This document shows positions 1-6,750 of a DNA stretch of 12,739 nt, in pieces. The position numbers were made by a program, and so were the translations under genes. The notes below the pieces were generated by a model. That model was given only the letters and a program-made list of their open reading frames with translations, was not told the origin of the DNA and ran no database searches. Position 1 is the first letter of the stretch; the number at the start of each line of letters is the position of its first letter. This DNA is from Syntrophomonadaceae bacterium (GTDB lineage Bacteria > Bacillota > Syntrophomonadia > Syntrophomonadales > Syntrophomonadaceae): the NCBI GenBank assembly GCA_028683995.1, contig JAQUGU010000024.1, positions 1 to 12,739 of the forward strand, in the 5' to 3' direction.

Positions 1-197
1 ATGATAACGAAACTAATACTGGCTGCAGAAGCCTGAAAATACTTATTCAAGAGCGGAAAATCGGCAGGCTCAATTACATAGTGCTGCCATAGCCAGGCTT
101 CACAAAAGCCGGTAGGCAGAGCCGCCAAAAGAATAATTAAACCTATAAATAATATATGCGAACCCCAGTACCGAAACACCCGTATGAGCAACCCCAT
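1..197 (-). CDS. N-terminal part of a membrane protein of unknown function (runs off the left edge)
   Basis: An open frame starts with ATG at 197 and stays open to the window edge (65 complete codons). It begins MGLLIRVFRYWGSHILFIGL and continues with a strongly hydrophobic stretch at about residues 14-30, preceded by two arginines, which fits a signal anchor or first transmembrane helix. A polar segment rich in aromatic residues follows (EAWLWQHYVIEP), and hydrophobicity rises again near the cut (ASISFVI), suggesting a second helix. A GGGGGT stretch lies nine bases upstream of the ATG as a plausible ribosome binding site. I do not recognise the family. The frame is supported by the start context and a membrane-like composition, but with only 65 residues visible no function can be assigned. 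Confidence 0.6.
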   Translation of the reverse strand, partial: MGLLIRVFRYWGSHILFIGLIILLAALPTGFCEAWLWQHYVIEPADFPLLNKYFQASAASISFVI

Positions 198-444
198 ACT
201 TTGTATACCCCCAAAACTATATAACCCCTTAGATTCATTATCAATAACCCTATTAAACAATGAAATAAAGATAAATACGAAGCAACCGATCAATAGTTCA
301 CATTGTAGTACCCGAAGGGTATATTATCAACGATAATCCTTAACTTTTAATTTTTAATTCTTAATTACAATTACTTATATATGCATTTTAACATAAAAAT
401 ACTAATTACAATCACAGATATTCCGCAAATTAGGTAATTCACAT
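198..444. other. AT-rich intergenic stretch without a recognisable gene
   Basis: Apart from the candidate promoter at 216-244, I see no coding frame with a ribosome binding site on either strand. It holds a small hairpin (TACCC-GA-AGGGTA near 308-322), a run of TTAATTTTTAATTCTTAATT-like low-complexity sequence around 341-367, and a direct repeat of TAATTACAAT about 40 bases apart (near 362 and 403). None of these points to a defined element. Confidence 0.5.
216..244 (-). promoter_or_regulatory. Candidate sigma-A promoter of the left-edge membrane protein gene
   Basis: On the minus strand TTGATA (239-244) is followed after 17 bases by TATAGT (216-221), close to the TTGACA/TATAAT consensus. 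The predicted start of transcription falls close to the G-rich ribosome binding site, leaving a very short leader of roughly 12 to 15 bases. The call is therefore tentative. Confidence 0.4.
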
Positions 445-493
445 AAAAAAGGCAGGCCTTCTTAACTTTATTAAAGAAATAAAAAGCCTGTCC
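445..493 (-). terminator. Rho-independent terminator of the small membrane peptide gene
   Basis: Read on the minus strand, GG(A)CAGGC pairs with GCCTGCC, with one bulged A. The long AT-rich loop can itself fold (CTTTAATAAAG). The stem is followed immediately by six T residues (445-450). It lies about 20 bases after the stop of the 38-codon gene. I see no terminator between the upstream ATPase gene and that gene, so this is probably also the end of the metal-efflux transcript. Confidence 0.75.
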
Positions 494-512
494 CCATCAA
501 TAATGCGTACTC

Positions 513-629
513 TTACGATACTTTGAAAAGCAAGAAAAATCCCAGTGTAAAAGTATAACCTATAGCCAGCATAGCGATGGTACCGATAACCATCTTAATA
601 AATTCTTTTTTATGATAACCTACAAACAT
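513..629 (-). CDS. 38-residue single-span membrane peptide, possibly SOS-controlled
   Basis: The frame runs from ATG at 629 to TAA at 513-515. The product has a basic N-terminus (MFVGYHKKEFIK) and then one continuous hydrophobic span, about residues 13-35 (VIGTIAMLAIGYTFTLGFFL and on), ending in KVS. It therefore looks like a single-pass inner-membrane peptide with its N-terminus inside. Support for a real gene: a ribosome binding site AAGGGGTGA seven bases before the ATG, its own promoter with 17-base spacing at 671-699, and a terminator just after the stop. Two GAAC-N4-GTTC palindromes overlap the promoter and resemble Gram-positive LexA boxes. I do not recognise the family. Length, topology and possible SOS control recall type I toxin-like peptides such as TisB, but this is analogy, not homology. 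It could instead be a small accessory of the adjacent metal ATPase, whose stop is 77 bases upstream. Confidence 0.75.
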   Translation of the reverse strand: MFVGYHKKEFIKMVIGTIAMLAIGYTFTLGFFLLFKVS

Positions 630-650
630 ACTCTCACCCCTTGTCCAATA

Positions 651-664
651 CGAACAATCGTTCT
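651..664. promoter_or_regulatory. Second LexA-box-like palindrome at the predicted transcription start
   Basis: Plus-strand CGAACAATCGTTCT contains GAAC-AATC-GTTC and matches the Gram-positive LexA consensus with two mismatches. Its centre is 30 bases from that of the other site, close to three helical turns, so two dimers could sit on the same face of the DNA. It covers the predicted start of the peptide transcript. Confidence 0.55.
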
Positions 665-670
665 AGAATT

Positions 671-699
671 AGAATATAACAGAACGCCTGTTCCGTCAA
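671..699 (-). promoter_or_regulatory. Sigma-A promoter of the 38-residue peptide gene
   Basis: On the minus strand TTGACG (694-699) and TATTCT (671-676) are separated by exactly 17 bases. TATATT (673-678) is an alternative -10 at 15 bases. The -35 begins just after the stop codon of the ATPase gene. Transcription should start near 664, inside the second GAAC-N4-GTTC site, giving a leader of about 35 bases. Confidence 0.65.
681..694. promoter_or_regulatory. LexA-box-like palindrome in the promoter spacer
   Basis: Minus-strand GGAACAGGCGTTCT contains the perfect inverted repeat GAAC-AGGC-GTTC. It matches the Gram-positive LexA (DinR) consensus CGAACRNRYGTTYC at all but the two outermost positions. 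It occupies the spacer between the -35 and -10 elements, where a bound repressor would block RNA polymerase. Confidence 0.55.
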
Positions 700-706
700 G
701 GGGATT

Positions 707-2815
707 TTAATAATTTCCTCGCATAAGTCGCAGGGAGTTTATTACTGCAATAATTGTTACTCCAACATCGGCAAAAACGGCCTGCCACATGGTTGCCAGT
801 CCAACTGCTCCCAGTGCCAATACAATTGCCTTTACCCCCAGAGCAAAGACGATATTCTCAATAACTATAGTCCGAGTATCCCGGGCAATTCTAACTGCCA
901 CCGGTAGTTTACCTGGTTCATCATTCATTATAACGATATCGGCAGCCTCGATAGCCGCATCAGAACCCAGACCACCCATAGCTATACCCAGGTCTGAGCG
1001 GGCCAGAACCGGTGCATCATTGATTCCGTCACCCACAAATGCCAGGCGTTCGTTTTTGGACTTCCTACTTTGCAGTATTTCCATCATTTCTACCTTTTGC
1101 TGGGGTAATAACCCGGAGTGTATTTCATCCAGCCCTAGTTCAGCAGCGATTTGATGTGCTGCTGACTCCTTATCTCCAGTTAACATAACCAGTTTCTGCA
1201 TTCCCATTTCCCTTAATTCTTTCATGGCCTGGTGTACGTCTGGCTTTAACTGGTCAGATAATTCAATGTAGCCCGCATAAGTTTTACCAATAGCAATATG
1301 AACCTGAGTGGTATCCAGGTCATACTCGGGATGTATAATATTCTCCTTATCTATAAGCTTTATACTACCGGCCAGAACTTCCCGCCCCATAACCATGGCT
1401 TTTATGCCATAACCGGGAATATCCTGATATTCCCCAATCTGTTCTTCAGTAATGATGCCTGAATAGGCAGACCTGATGGAAATGGCCAGGGGATGCTGGG
1501 AGTAATATTCGGCAGCAGCAGCATAGTATAACAGGTCAGCCGGTTCTATACCGGGCTGTGCATTTACCTTGACCACTTTAAAATTTCCTGTAGTCAGGGT
1601 TCCGGTTTTATCAAATACCATAGTATTTACATAGTTTAAGGCCTCTAAATAATTACTGCCTTTAACTAGTATGCCGTGACGGGAGGCTTTGCCGATTCCG
1701 GCAAAGAAACTCAGTGGCACCGATATAACCAGGGCACAGGGACAGGAGATGACCAGAAATACCAGAGCCCGGTATACCCACTCCCGAGGATTGCCGGCAT
1801 GAAACACCAACGGGGGAATTAGAGCCAGGGCCAGCGCGGCAAACACCACCACTGGTGTGTAATAGGCAGCAAAGCGGGTAATGAAGTTCTCCGCCGGGGC
1901 CTTATGACTGGCGGCGTTTTCCACCAGATGGAGGATGCGGGTAACTGTAGACTCTTGATAGGCCCTGCTTACCTCAACTTTGAGCAGACCGTCAATATTT
2001 AGATAACCGGCCAGGATTTCATCACCTCCGGACAGGTAGCGCGGTAGTGATTCACCAGTAAGAGCCGAGGTATCCAGTGAGGAACTACCTTCTATAATGA
2101 TGCCATCCAGGGGTATTCTCTCACCCGGCTTGATAACTATTATGTCACCGCAAACCACTTCCTCAGGCTTTACCTGCTCCATTTTTCCGTTAGTAATACG
2201 GGTGGCATATTCAGGGCGGATATCCATCAGGCTGCTGATTGATTGGCGGGAGCGATGCACGGCCAGGTCCTGTAAAAACTCTCCAATACGGTAAAATAGC
2301 ATTACCGCTACCGCCTCCGGGTATTGTTTAATGGCAAAGGCCGATAGTGTGGCCAAACTCATAAGAAAGTTTTCGTCAAAAACCTGACCCTTGATTATGT
2401 TGAGTCCGGCTTTTTTTAGAATCGGGGTGGCAACCAGCAGGTAACTTACCAGGTAGAGCATTAATTCTATTGATACCGGCAGATTTAATACCAGGGCTGT
2501 GGCGACCATAACCGCCGAAAGCAAAAAAATGATGATGGGACTTGTGTTAAATCCGGTCATGGTATAGACTACCTGACTATCTTTCTCCCCTACCCTTACA
2601 TCAGGCTCCAGAGTATTTATTATTTTGTAGGTCTGGCCTAAAACATCTTCAACCAGTCCCGCGGAATCCATTTCTATTTTAAGGGTTTTAGTCATGAAAT
2701 TAAGGGAGGCGATATTAACACCCTGCAGATGATTAACCTGGTTTTCAATTTTGGCTGCACAATTGGCACAATCCAGACCTTCCAGAACTAATTCCCGGGT
2801 GACCGAACTGCTCAT
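707..2815 (-). CDS. cadA: Zn2+/Cd2+/Pb2+-translocating P1B-type ATPase (CadA/ZntA family)
   Basis: This is an inner-membrane pump that uses ATP to export soft divalent metals. With the start at ATG 2815 the product has 702 residues. An upstream in-frame ATG at 2851 exists, but only the 2815 start has a good ribosome binding site (GGGAGAGG). Visible in order: an N-terminal metal-binding domain with GLDCANC (Cys16, Cys19); hydrophobic helices from about residue 92; the phosphatase motif TGES (253-256); the transport-site CPC in a membrane helix (Cys358, Cys360); the phosphorylation motif DKTGTLT (402-408); the nucleotide-domain HP (441-442); GDGINDAP (595-602); and a last helix with ADVGVT (Asp683). 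CPC together with that late Asp and DCANC fits the Zn/Cd/Pb subclass rather than copper pumps. It lies 22 bases after the metal-sensor gene and is very likely co-transcribed and controlled by it. Exact metal preference cannot be read from sequence. Confidence 0.95.
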   Translation of the reverse strand: MSSSVTRELVLEGLDCANCAAKIENQVNHLQGVNIASLNFMTKTLKIEMDSAGLVEDVLGQTYKIINTLEPDVRVGEKDSQVVYTMTGFNTSPIIIFLLSAVMVATALVLNLPVSIELMLYLVSYLLVATPILKKAGLNIIKGQVFDENFLMSLATLSAFAIKQYPEAVAVMLFYRIGEFLQDLAVHRSRQSISSLMDIRPEYATRITNGKMEQVKPEEVVCGDIIVIKPGERIPLDGIIIEGSSSLDTSALTGESLPRYLSGGDEILAGYLNIDGLLKVEVSRAYQESTVTRILHLVENAASHKAPAENFITRFAAYYTPVVVFAALALALIPPLVFHAGNPREWVYRALVFLVISCPCALVISVPLSFFAGIGKASRHGILVKGSNYLEALNYVNTMVFDKTGTLTTGNFKVVKVNAQPGIEPADLLYYAAAAEYYSQHPLAISIRSAYSGIITEEQIGEYQDIPGYGIKAMVMGREVLAGSIKLIDKENIIHPEYDLDTTQVHIAIGKTYAGYIELSDQLKPDVHQAMKELREMGMQKLVMLTGDKESAAHQIAAELGLDEIHSGLLPQQKVEMMEILQSRKSKNERLAFVGDGINDAPVLARSDLGIAMGGLGSDAAIEAADIVIMNDEPGKLPVAVRIARDTRTIVIENIVFALGVKAIVLALGAVGLATMWQAVFADVGVTIIAVINSLRLMRGNY

Positions 2816-2837
2816 AATAAATCCTCTCCCTATCCGA

Positions 2838-3209
2838 TTACGCAAGTTCATTTATATGGGTCAGTCCCTGGTCAAATATCTGTTTAACATGGTCATCGTC
2901 CAGGCTGTAATAAACAACCTTACCCTGGCGGCGAAACTTTACCAGGCGAGCCTGTTTCAAGACCCTGAGCTGGTGAGAAATGGCTGATTGGGACATGTTT
3001 AACAGGGCAGCAATATCACAAACACACATTTCCGCTGCAAAAAGGGCATAAAGGATTTTAACCCGGGTAGTATCCCCGAACACCTTGAAAAGCTCAGCCA
3101 GGTCATAGAGGCTTTCTTCGCGCGGCATTTCTTCGTTGACTCGGGCAACTATCTCTTCATGGACAACATTACTGCTACATGATGGTAGCTCTGTATTCCT
3201 GTTGGACAT
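2838..3209 (-). CDS. ArsR/SmtB-family metal-responsive repressor (CadC/CzrA-like)
   Basis: This is a dimeric winged-helix repressor expected to bind the operator in its own promoter and release it when metal binds. I chose ATG 3209 (123 residues) because AGGAG lies seven bases upstream. The alternative ATG at 3233 lies inside the operator and has no ribosome binding site. The recognition helix is SQSAISHQLRVL (73-84). Two types of metal ligand are visible. The first is a CadC-like thiolate set: Cys62 and Cys64 in MCVCD, with Cys11 in the N-terminal arm. The second is a complete SmtB/CzrA-type alpha-5 set, Asp105-x-His107, ten residues, then His118-x-x-Glu121. The gene is first in an operon with the ATPase. 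By family knowledge the inducers would be Cd/Pb at the Cys site and Zn at the alpha-5 site; which one drives regulation here is unknown. Confidence 0.93.
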   Translation of the reverse strand: MSNRNTELPSCSSNVVHEEIVARVNEEMPREESLYDLAELFKVFGDTTRVKILYALFAAEMCVCDIAALLNMSQSAISHQLRVLKQARLVKFRRQGKVVYYSLDDDHVKQIFDQGLTHINELA

Positions 3210-3230
3210 AAGCTCACTCCTATATATGTT

Positions 3231-3252
3231 CATATGAATAAATGTTCATATA
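3231..3252. promoter_or_regulatory. ArsR/SmtB-type operator of the metal-efflux operon
   Basis: On the minus strand the halves TATATGAACA and TATTCATATG are separated by TT, the classic layout of SmtB/CzrA/CadC operators. It contains the perfect inverted repeat ATATGAA-N6-TTCATAT. It lies immediately downstream of the -10 element and covers the predicted transcription start. A further copy of ATGTTCATAT (plus strand, 3226-3235) repeats the half-site at 3242-3251 with a 16-base period, so additional repressor may bind towards the ribosome binding site. Confidence 0.85.
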
Positions 3253-3254
3253 TA

Positions 3255-3283
3255 ATTGTAAATCGGGATTCTCTATTTGGCAA
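3255..3283 (-). promoter_or_regulatory. Sigma-A promoter of the metal-sensor/ATPase operon
   Basis: Minus-strand TTGCCA (3278-3283) and TACAAT (3255-3260) are separated by 17 bases. The predicted start near 3248 falls inside the ArsR-type operator, so repressor binding would block initiation directly. Confidence 0.7.
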
Positions 3284-3326
3284 CAGGTAAAAATTAATGT
3301 TGCGTTTGTAGAAATTGCGCATACAG

Positions 3327-3354
3327 CGAAAACTCCTGTTGGCTGTAAGGAGTT
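3327..3354 (-). terminator. Weak candidate terminator of the AarF/UbiB-like gene
   Basis: On the minus strand AACTCCT (3348-3354) pairs perfectly with AGGAGTT (3331-3337) across a ten-base loop. The 3' arm continues as TTTTC. The stem is short and the T-run only four, two of them in the stem, so termination may be partial. It starts six bases after the gene's stop codon. Confidence 0.4.
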
Positions 3355-3359
3355 GCCGA

Positions 3360-5033
3360 TTACTTCCCTCGTTTTATCATAACTGGTGGGTGGGGGGCTT
3401 TTTTGCGGGTGGGTTTGCGATTAGTTTTTAAGAGCAGTAGAAATATAATAATGGAGAATATCATCAAATAGGTGGCAAAATCTTTTAAGCCGTTTACCAA
3501 CAGATAGGCAGAAGTTAGTAAGGAGAAACCAAATACTATAGACCAGACCAGGGAGCGAGTAACCCGGGTATTTTGCTCTATGGCATGGTTTATGTTCTGG
3601 AGGGGAGGAGTCAGGTTGAGTTCTCCTCGTTCAACCCTGATTAATGCTTTTTGCATTAGAGGTGGGATATCCAGCAGGGCGTTACCAATTAGCTTGCTAC
3701 GGTCCTTAACTATACGGAATATGCTGTCTCGCTCCGGTGCAATCTGCTTGACATAGGGTTTGGCTACGTCGATAAAGCTTATACCTGGGTCTAAACCAAT
3801 GCAAATACCATAGAGGGTACCCAGAGCCCGTCCCAGAAATGTAAAATTGGCCGGTACTTGAAAAGGTTGCTCATAAAACAGAGTCTCCAAATCACGTAAT
3901 AAAGCCTGCAAGTCCAGGCTGGATAAATCCTGACCGCTACCCACCAGCTCTTCCAGGAATATACTGATAGCCCGGTTTAAGGCCTGGTTGTCATAATCAT
4001 AACGAATAAAGCCCAGTTCTTTCAGGTATTCTGTTACCTGGGCATAATCCCGGTTGACCAGGGCAAAAACCATTTCTACCAGAGTTTGCCGTAAATGGGG
4101 GGGGATGCTTCCGGTCATACCAAAATCAACCATAATAAGCTTGCCCTCCGGGGTTACGAAAAGGTTACCCGGATGGGGGTCGGCATGGTAGAAGCCATCG
4201 ATAAGCATTTGCTTAACATAAGTCTGTAGTAATTTGGCTGCTATAGCCTGCCGGTTAATTCCGCTCTGCAGCAAAAGCTTATGATCAGTAACTTTTATTC
4301 CCTCCAGGTACTCCATAGTAAGCACCCGGCGGGTGGTAAAGTCCCAGTATATCCCGGGTATTATGATATCCGGATCGTCCTGGCTGTTCTTAGCTATAGT
4401 TTCGGCATTATGCCCTTCCTGAATATAATCCAGTTCTGCTTGCAGCGTTTCTTTGAATTCAACAAATATGGCATCAAAATCAATCACTTGCCCCCAGTTG
4501 GTAAATATTTTTATCAGCTTTATTACCTGGTAAATGGCCCGCAGGTCTACAGCTACCAACTCATCAATACCAGGTCTTTGGACTTTTATAGCTACAGTGC
4601 TGCCGTCACTCAGGTGACCACGATGTACTTGTCCCAGAGAAGCTGAAGCTAGTGCATCACAATCAAACTGTGCGAAAACCCGCTCTATTGGCCTTGCAAA
4701 TTCAGTTTCTATAACTTCCTTGATTTCTGCGAATTCTACTGCCGGCACTTCATCCTGTAAACCAGCAAGTTCATCTATACTAATCCGGGGAAGGATATCC
4801 ACCCGGGTGCTGAAAAACTGCCCCAGTTTAATTAATAGCCCTCCCATTTGAACAGCAGTATCCCGAAAATACCTGGCCTGAGTTTTGTACAATTCCTGGC
4901 GTTTAACTTCCACCCAGGAAGCGTTATGCCAGATACGTTTAAATTTTAGCGAATAAAAGGCCCAGAATATATCTACAAAAAGTTTAATCACTCTAAAAAA
5001 TCTGAGCATACCCAAACGGCGGCTTATCTTCAT
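3360..5033 (-). CDS. AarF/ABC1/UbiB-family atypical protein kinase-like membrane protein
   Basis: Members of this family are kinase-fold ATP-binding proteins, best known from ubiquinone biosynthesis (UbiB) and its mitochondrial counterpart Coq8. I chose ATG 5033 (557 residues) because GAGAGGGT stands just upstream; an in-frame TTG at 5057 lacks such a site. Diagnostic motifs: KLGQ (69-72, the family's KxGQ), an alanine-rich nucleotide loop ASASLGQVH (129-137), the VAIK lysine (Lys150), an AELDY segment (199-203), HADPHPGN (283-290) and DFGM (303-306). Two hydrophobic helices lie near the C-terminus (around 495-540), the usual membrane anchor. The product is somewhat basic at its very end. Its extended -10 promoter lies just downstream of the histidine kinase terminator, so it is probably a single-gene unit. 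The role in an organism without evidence of ubiquinone synthesis is unknown; menaquinone or lipid-related functions are possible. Confidence 0.92.
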   Translation of the reverse strand: MKISRRLGMLRFFRVIKLFVDIFWAFYSLKFKRIWHNASWVEVKRQELYKTQARYFRDTAVQMGGLLIKLGQFFSTRVDILPRISIDELAGLQDEVPAVEFAEIKEVIETEFARPIERVFAQFDCDALASASLGQVHRGHLSDGSTVAIKVQRPGIDELVAVDLRAIYQVIKLIKIFTNWGQVIDFDAIFVEFKETLQAELDYIQEGHNAETIAKNSQDDPDIIIPGIYWDFTTRRVLTMEYLEGIKVTDHKLLLQSGINRQAIAAKLLQTYVKQMLIDGFYHADPHPGNLFVTPEGKLIMVDFGMTGSIPPHLRQTLVEMVFALVNRDYAQVTEYLKELGFIRYDYDNQALNRAISIFLEELVGSGQDLSSLDLQALLRDLETLFYEQPFQVPANFTFLGRALGTLYGICIGLDPGISFIDVAKPYVKQIAPERDSIFRIVKDRSKLIGNALLDIPPLMQKALIRVERGELNLTPPLQNINHAIEQNTRVTRSLVWSIVFGFSLLTSAYLLVNGLKDFATYLMIFSIIIFLLLLKTNRKPTRKKAPHPPVMIKRGK

Positions 5034-5066
5034 TATATACCCTCTCAATGCTAGCAAGTTTTATAT

Positions 5067-5075
5067 ATTATAACA
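5067..5075 (-). promoter_or_regulatory. Extended -10 promoter of the AarF/UbiB-like gene
   Basis: Minus-strand TGTTATAAT carries a perfect -10 hexamer with an upstream TG dinucleotide. No convincing -35 is visible at 16 to 18 bases, as is common for extended -10 promoters. Predicted transcription start is near 5060, giving a leader of about 27 bases. Confidence 0.5.
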
Positions 5076-5078
5076 GAG

Positions 5079-5108
5079 AAAAGCCGGGAATCGAAACCGA
5101 CCCCCGGC
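5079..5108 (-). terminator. Rho-independent terminator downstream of the histidine kinase gene
   Basis: On the minus strand GCCGGGGGTCG folds on CGATTCCCGGC around a GTTT loop, making an 11-pair stem with two G-U pairs, followed by TTTTCT. It lies about 100 bases past the kinase stop codon and just before the next gene's promoter, separating the two transcription units. Confidence 0.75.
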
Positions 5109-5208
5109 CATAAGCTAGCCTCTAACCCCTTAACTCTTACTCCAGACAATTAGTCAAGTCATAATTCGAAGTTATTATCGAGACTGCTCTGTTATCAGCG
5201 CCTATTTT

Positions 5209-6714
5209 CTATTTGACTTTGAAACAAACAACAAAACTGGTTCCCTCAGAACTGCTCTTTACGTCAATAGTAGCATTATGGCGCATAGCAATGCTATGGC
5301 AGACGGGCAAACCCAGACCAGTTCCGTTTTCTTTGGTGGTAAAGAAGGGCGTATCAATTTTATCCATGATTTCACGCTTTATGCCACTACCCTGGTCAGA
5401 AACTTCCAGGAAAACACTATTACCTTTGGTATAGGTCTTGATAGTAACGGTTTTACCGGCAGGCATAGCTTCCAGACCGTTCAGTACCAGGTTGAGAATT
5501 AACTGGCGAATTTCCTTTTTATCCAGAGGTAAATCAGGAATTTCTTTCAGGTCTAAAACCAGGCGCTTATCCTGCTTAATGGCATCGACAGCTATTAAAG
5601 GTGACAAAGCCTCGATTATCAGCTTCAGGTTACTTTCTTCCAGGGTAATAGTTTTGTTTTTAGCCAGAGATAGGAATTCGCTAATTATCTGATTGGCCCG
5701 ATCCAGTTCTTCAATCATCAGGTCAAAATACTCATGATATGGTGTTAAAAGCTCTTCCGTCATAAACATCTGCAAAAACCCGCGTACACTGGTCATAGGA
5801 TTTCTCATTTCGTGACCTAAACTGGCAGCTATTTCCCCTACCATGTTTAATTGATCCAGGCGGGCAATTTGGTTAGACATGCGTTTATGCTCAGTAATAT
5901 CGTTCATAATATTAATAATACAGTGCTGGCCATCAAGTTCAATTATCTCAGAAGAAAGTAAGGCAATACGTTCTTTGCCAAATTTAGTCCTGATTTTTAT
6001 CTCCAGGTTGCGTACGGAACCGTTAATAAGGACCAGTTTTTGCATCAACTTGCGGTCATCAGGATCAACCCATAAATTGAGTTCATCGGCGGTTTTTCCA
6101 ATAACTTCTGATCGGGAATAACTGGTTATTAGAGTAAAGCATTCATTAACGTCCAGATATAATCCATCAAAGGTGGAAATTATCATGATATTCGGACTGG
6201 CTGCAAACGTTTTGGCAAACTTGGCCTCAGAAGCCAGCAGTGCTTCCTCGGCTTTTTTACGCTCGCTAATATCCTGAATTATACCTATAGCTGCCGGTTG
6301 GCCGTCTAGATATATTAAATCAGATGATAAATATCCCCAGTAGGAAGTACCGCTTTTAGTTAAAATCCTGGTTTCATAGGGAGGGATATATTCTCCCCTC
6401 AGCCTGGCCATATTTCTATTCCGGGTCATCTCCCGATAATCAGGATGGATAAAATTCCAAAATTCCGTATTCAGACATTCGACTACAGAATAACCAGTTA
6501 TATTTTCAAAGGTGGAGTTAACATATACAAAGTAATTGCCCTGCAGGATGTATATTAATGCGGGTGCATAGTCCGCAATTTGGCGCAGGGTAGTCCAACT
6601 CCGCCAGGCTGTTTTTTCTTGCTGTTTGTAGTAATCAATAATATTCTCCAGGCGATTAATTTCCTGCTGGAGTGCTTCAATTTCCGTTGGCGCTGTGTTT
6701 ATGACCTGTTTCAA
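5209..6714 (-). CDS. Soluble two-PAS histidine kinase, sporulation-kinase-like
   Basis: This is a sensor kinase that autophosphorylates a histidine and passes the phosphate to a response regulator. The start is set at TTG 6714 (501 residues) because GGAGG lies seven bases upstream; an ATG at 6738 would encode the ribosome binding site itself as MRCCGGGN. Order of parts: a short coiled-coil-like segment (about 10-35), PAS 1 (about 43-150, with NITGYS and a PAC end DISERK), PAS 2 (about 162-277), a dimerisation domain with the acceptor His301 in SLGHEMRNPMTSVRGFLQ, then the ATPase domain with N-box Asn408/Asn412, G1 DQGSGI (440-445), F-box FFTT (457-460) and G2 GTGLGL (464-469). No transmembrane helix or signal peptide is seen, so it should act in the cytoplasm. 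No response regulator is adjacent. The HEMRNPMTSVRGFLQ block resembles KinA-type kinases that feed Spo0F/Spo0A, which is inference. Confidence 0.93.
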   Translation of the reverse strand: MKQVINTAPTEIEALQQEINRLENIIDYYKQQEKTAWRSWTTLRQIADYAPALIYILQGNYFVYVNSTFENITGYSVVECLNTEFWNFIHPDYREMTRNRNMARLRGEYIPPYETRILTKSGTSYWGYLSSDLIYLDGQPAAIGIIQDISERKKAEEALLASEAKFAKTFAASPNIMIISTFDGLYLDVNECFTLITSYSRSEVIGKTADELNLWVDPDDRKLMQKLVLINGSVRNLEIKIRTKFGKERIALLSSEIIELDGQHCIINIMNDITEHKRMSNQIARLDQLNMVGEIAASLGHEMRNPMTSVRGFLQMFMTEELLTPYHEYFDLMIEELDRANQIISEFLSLAKNKTITLEESNLKLIIEALSPLIAVDAIKQDKRLVLDLKEIPDLPLDKKEIRQLILNLVLNGLEAMPAGKTVTIKTYTKGNSVFLEVSDQGSGIKREIMDKIDTPFFTTKENGTGLGLPVCHSIAMRHNATIDVKSSSEGTSFVVCFKVK

Positions 6715-6750
6715 GTTGCCACCTCCACAACAGCGCATATTTATATTTGT

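Noticed and set aside
789..1154. Plus-strand open frame of 121 codons
   Set aside because: It lies wholly antisense to the C-terminal catalytic domain of the metal ATPase, has a serine/alanine/isoleucine-rich composition expected from antisense of such a gene, and lacks a good ribosome binding site.
4281..4646. Plus-strand open frame of 121 codons
   Set aside because: Antisense to the kinase core of the AarF/UbiB-like gene, with no ribosome binding site and no recognisable domain.
5079..5150. Possible tRNA: minus-strand GGTTTCGATTCCC looks like a T-arm, and AGGGGTTAGAGGC like a D-arm
   Set aside because: No acceptor stem or anticodon arm can be drawn, and the TTTCGATT stretch is better explained as part of the 11-pair terminator hairpin with the following T-run.
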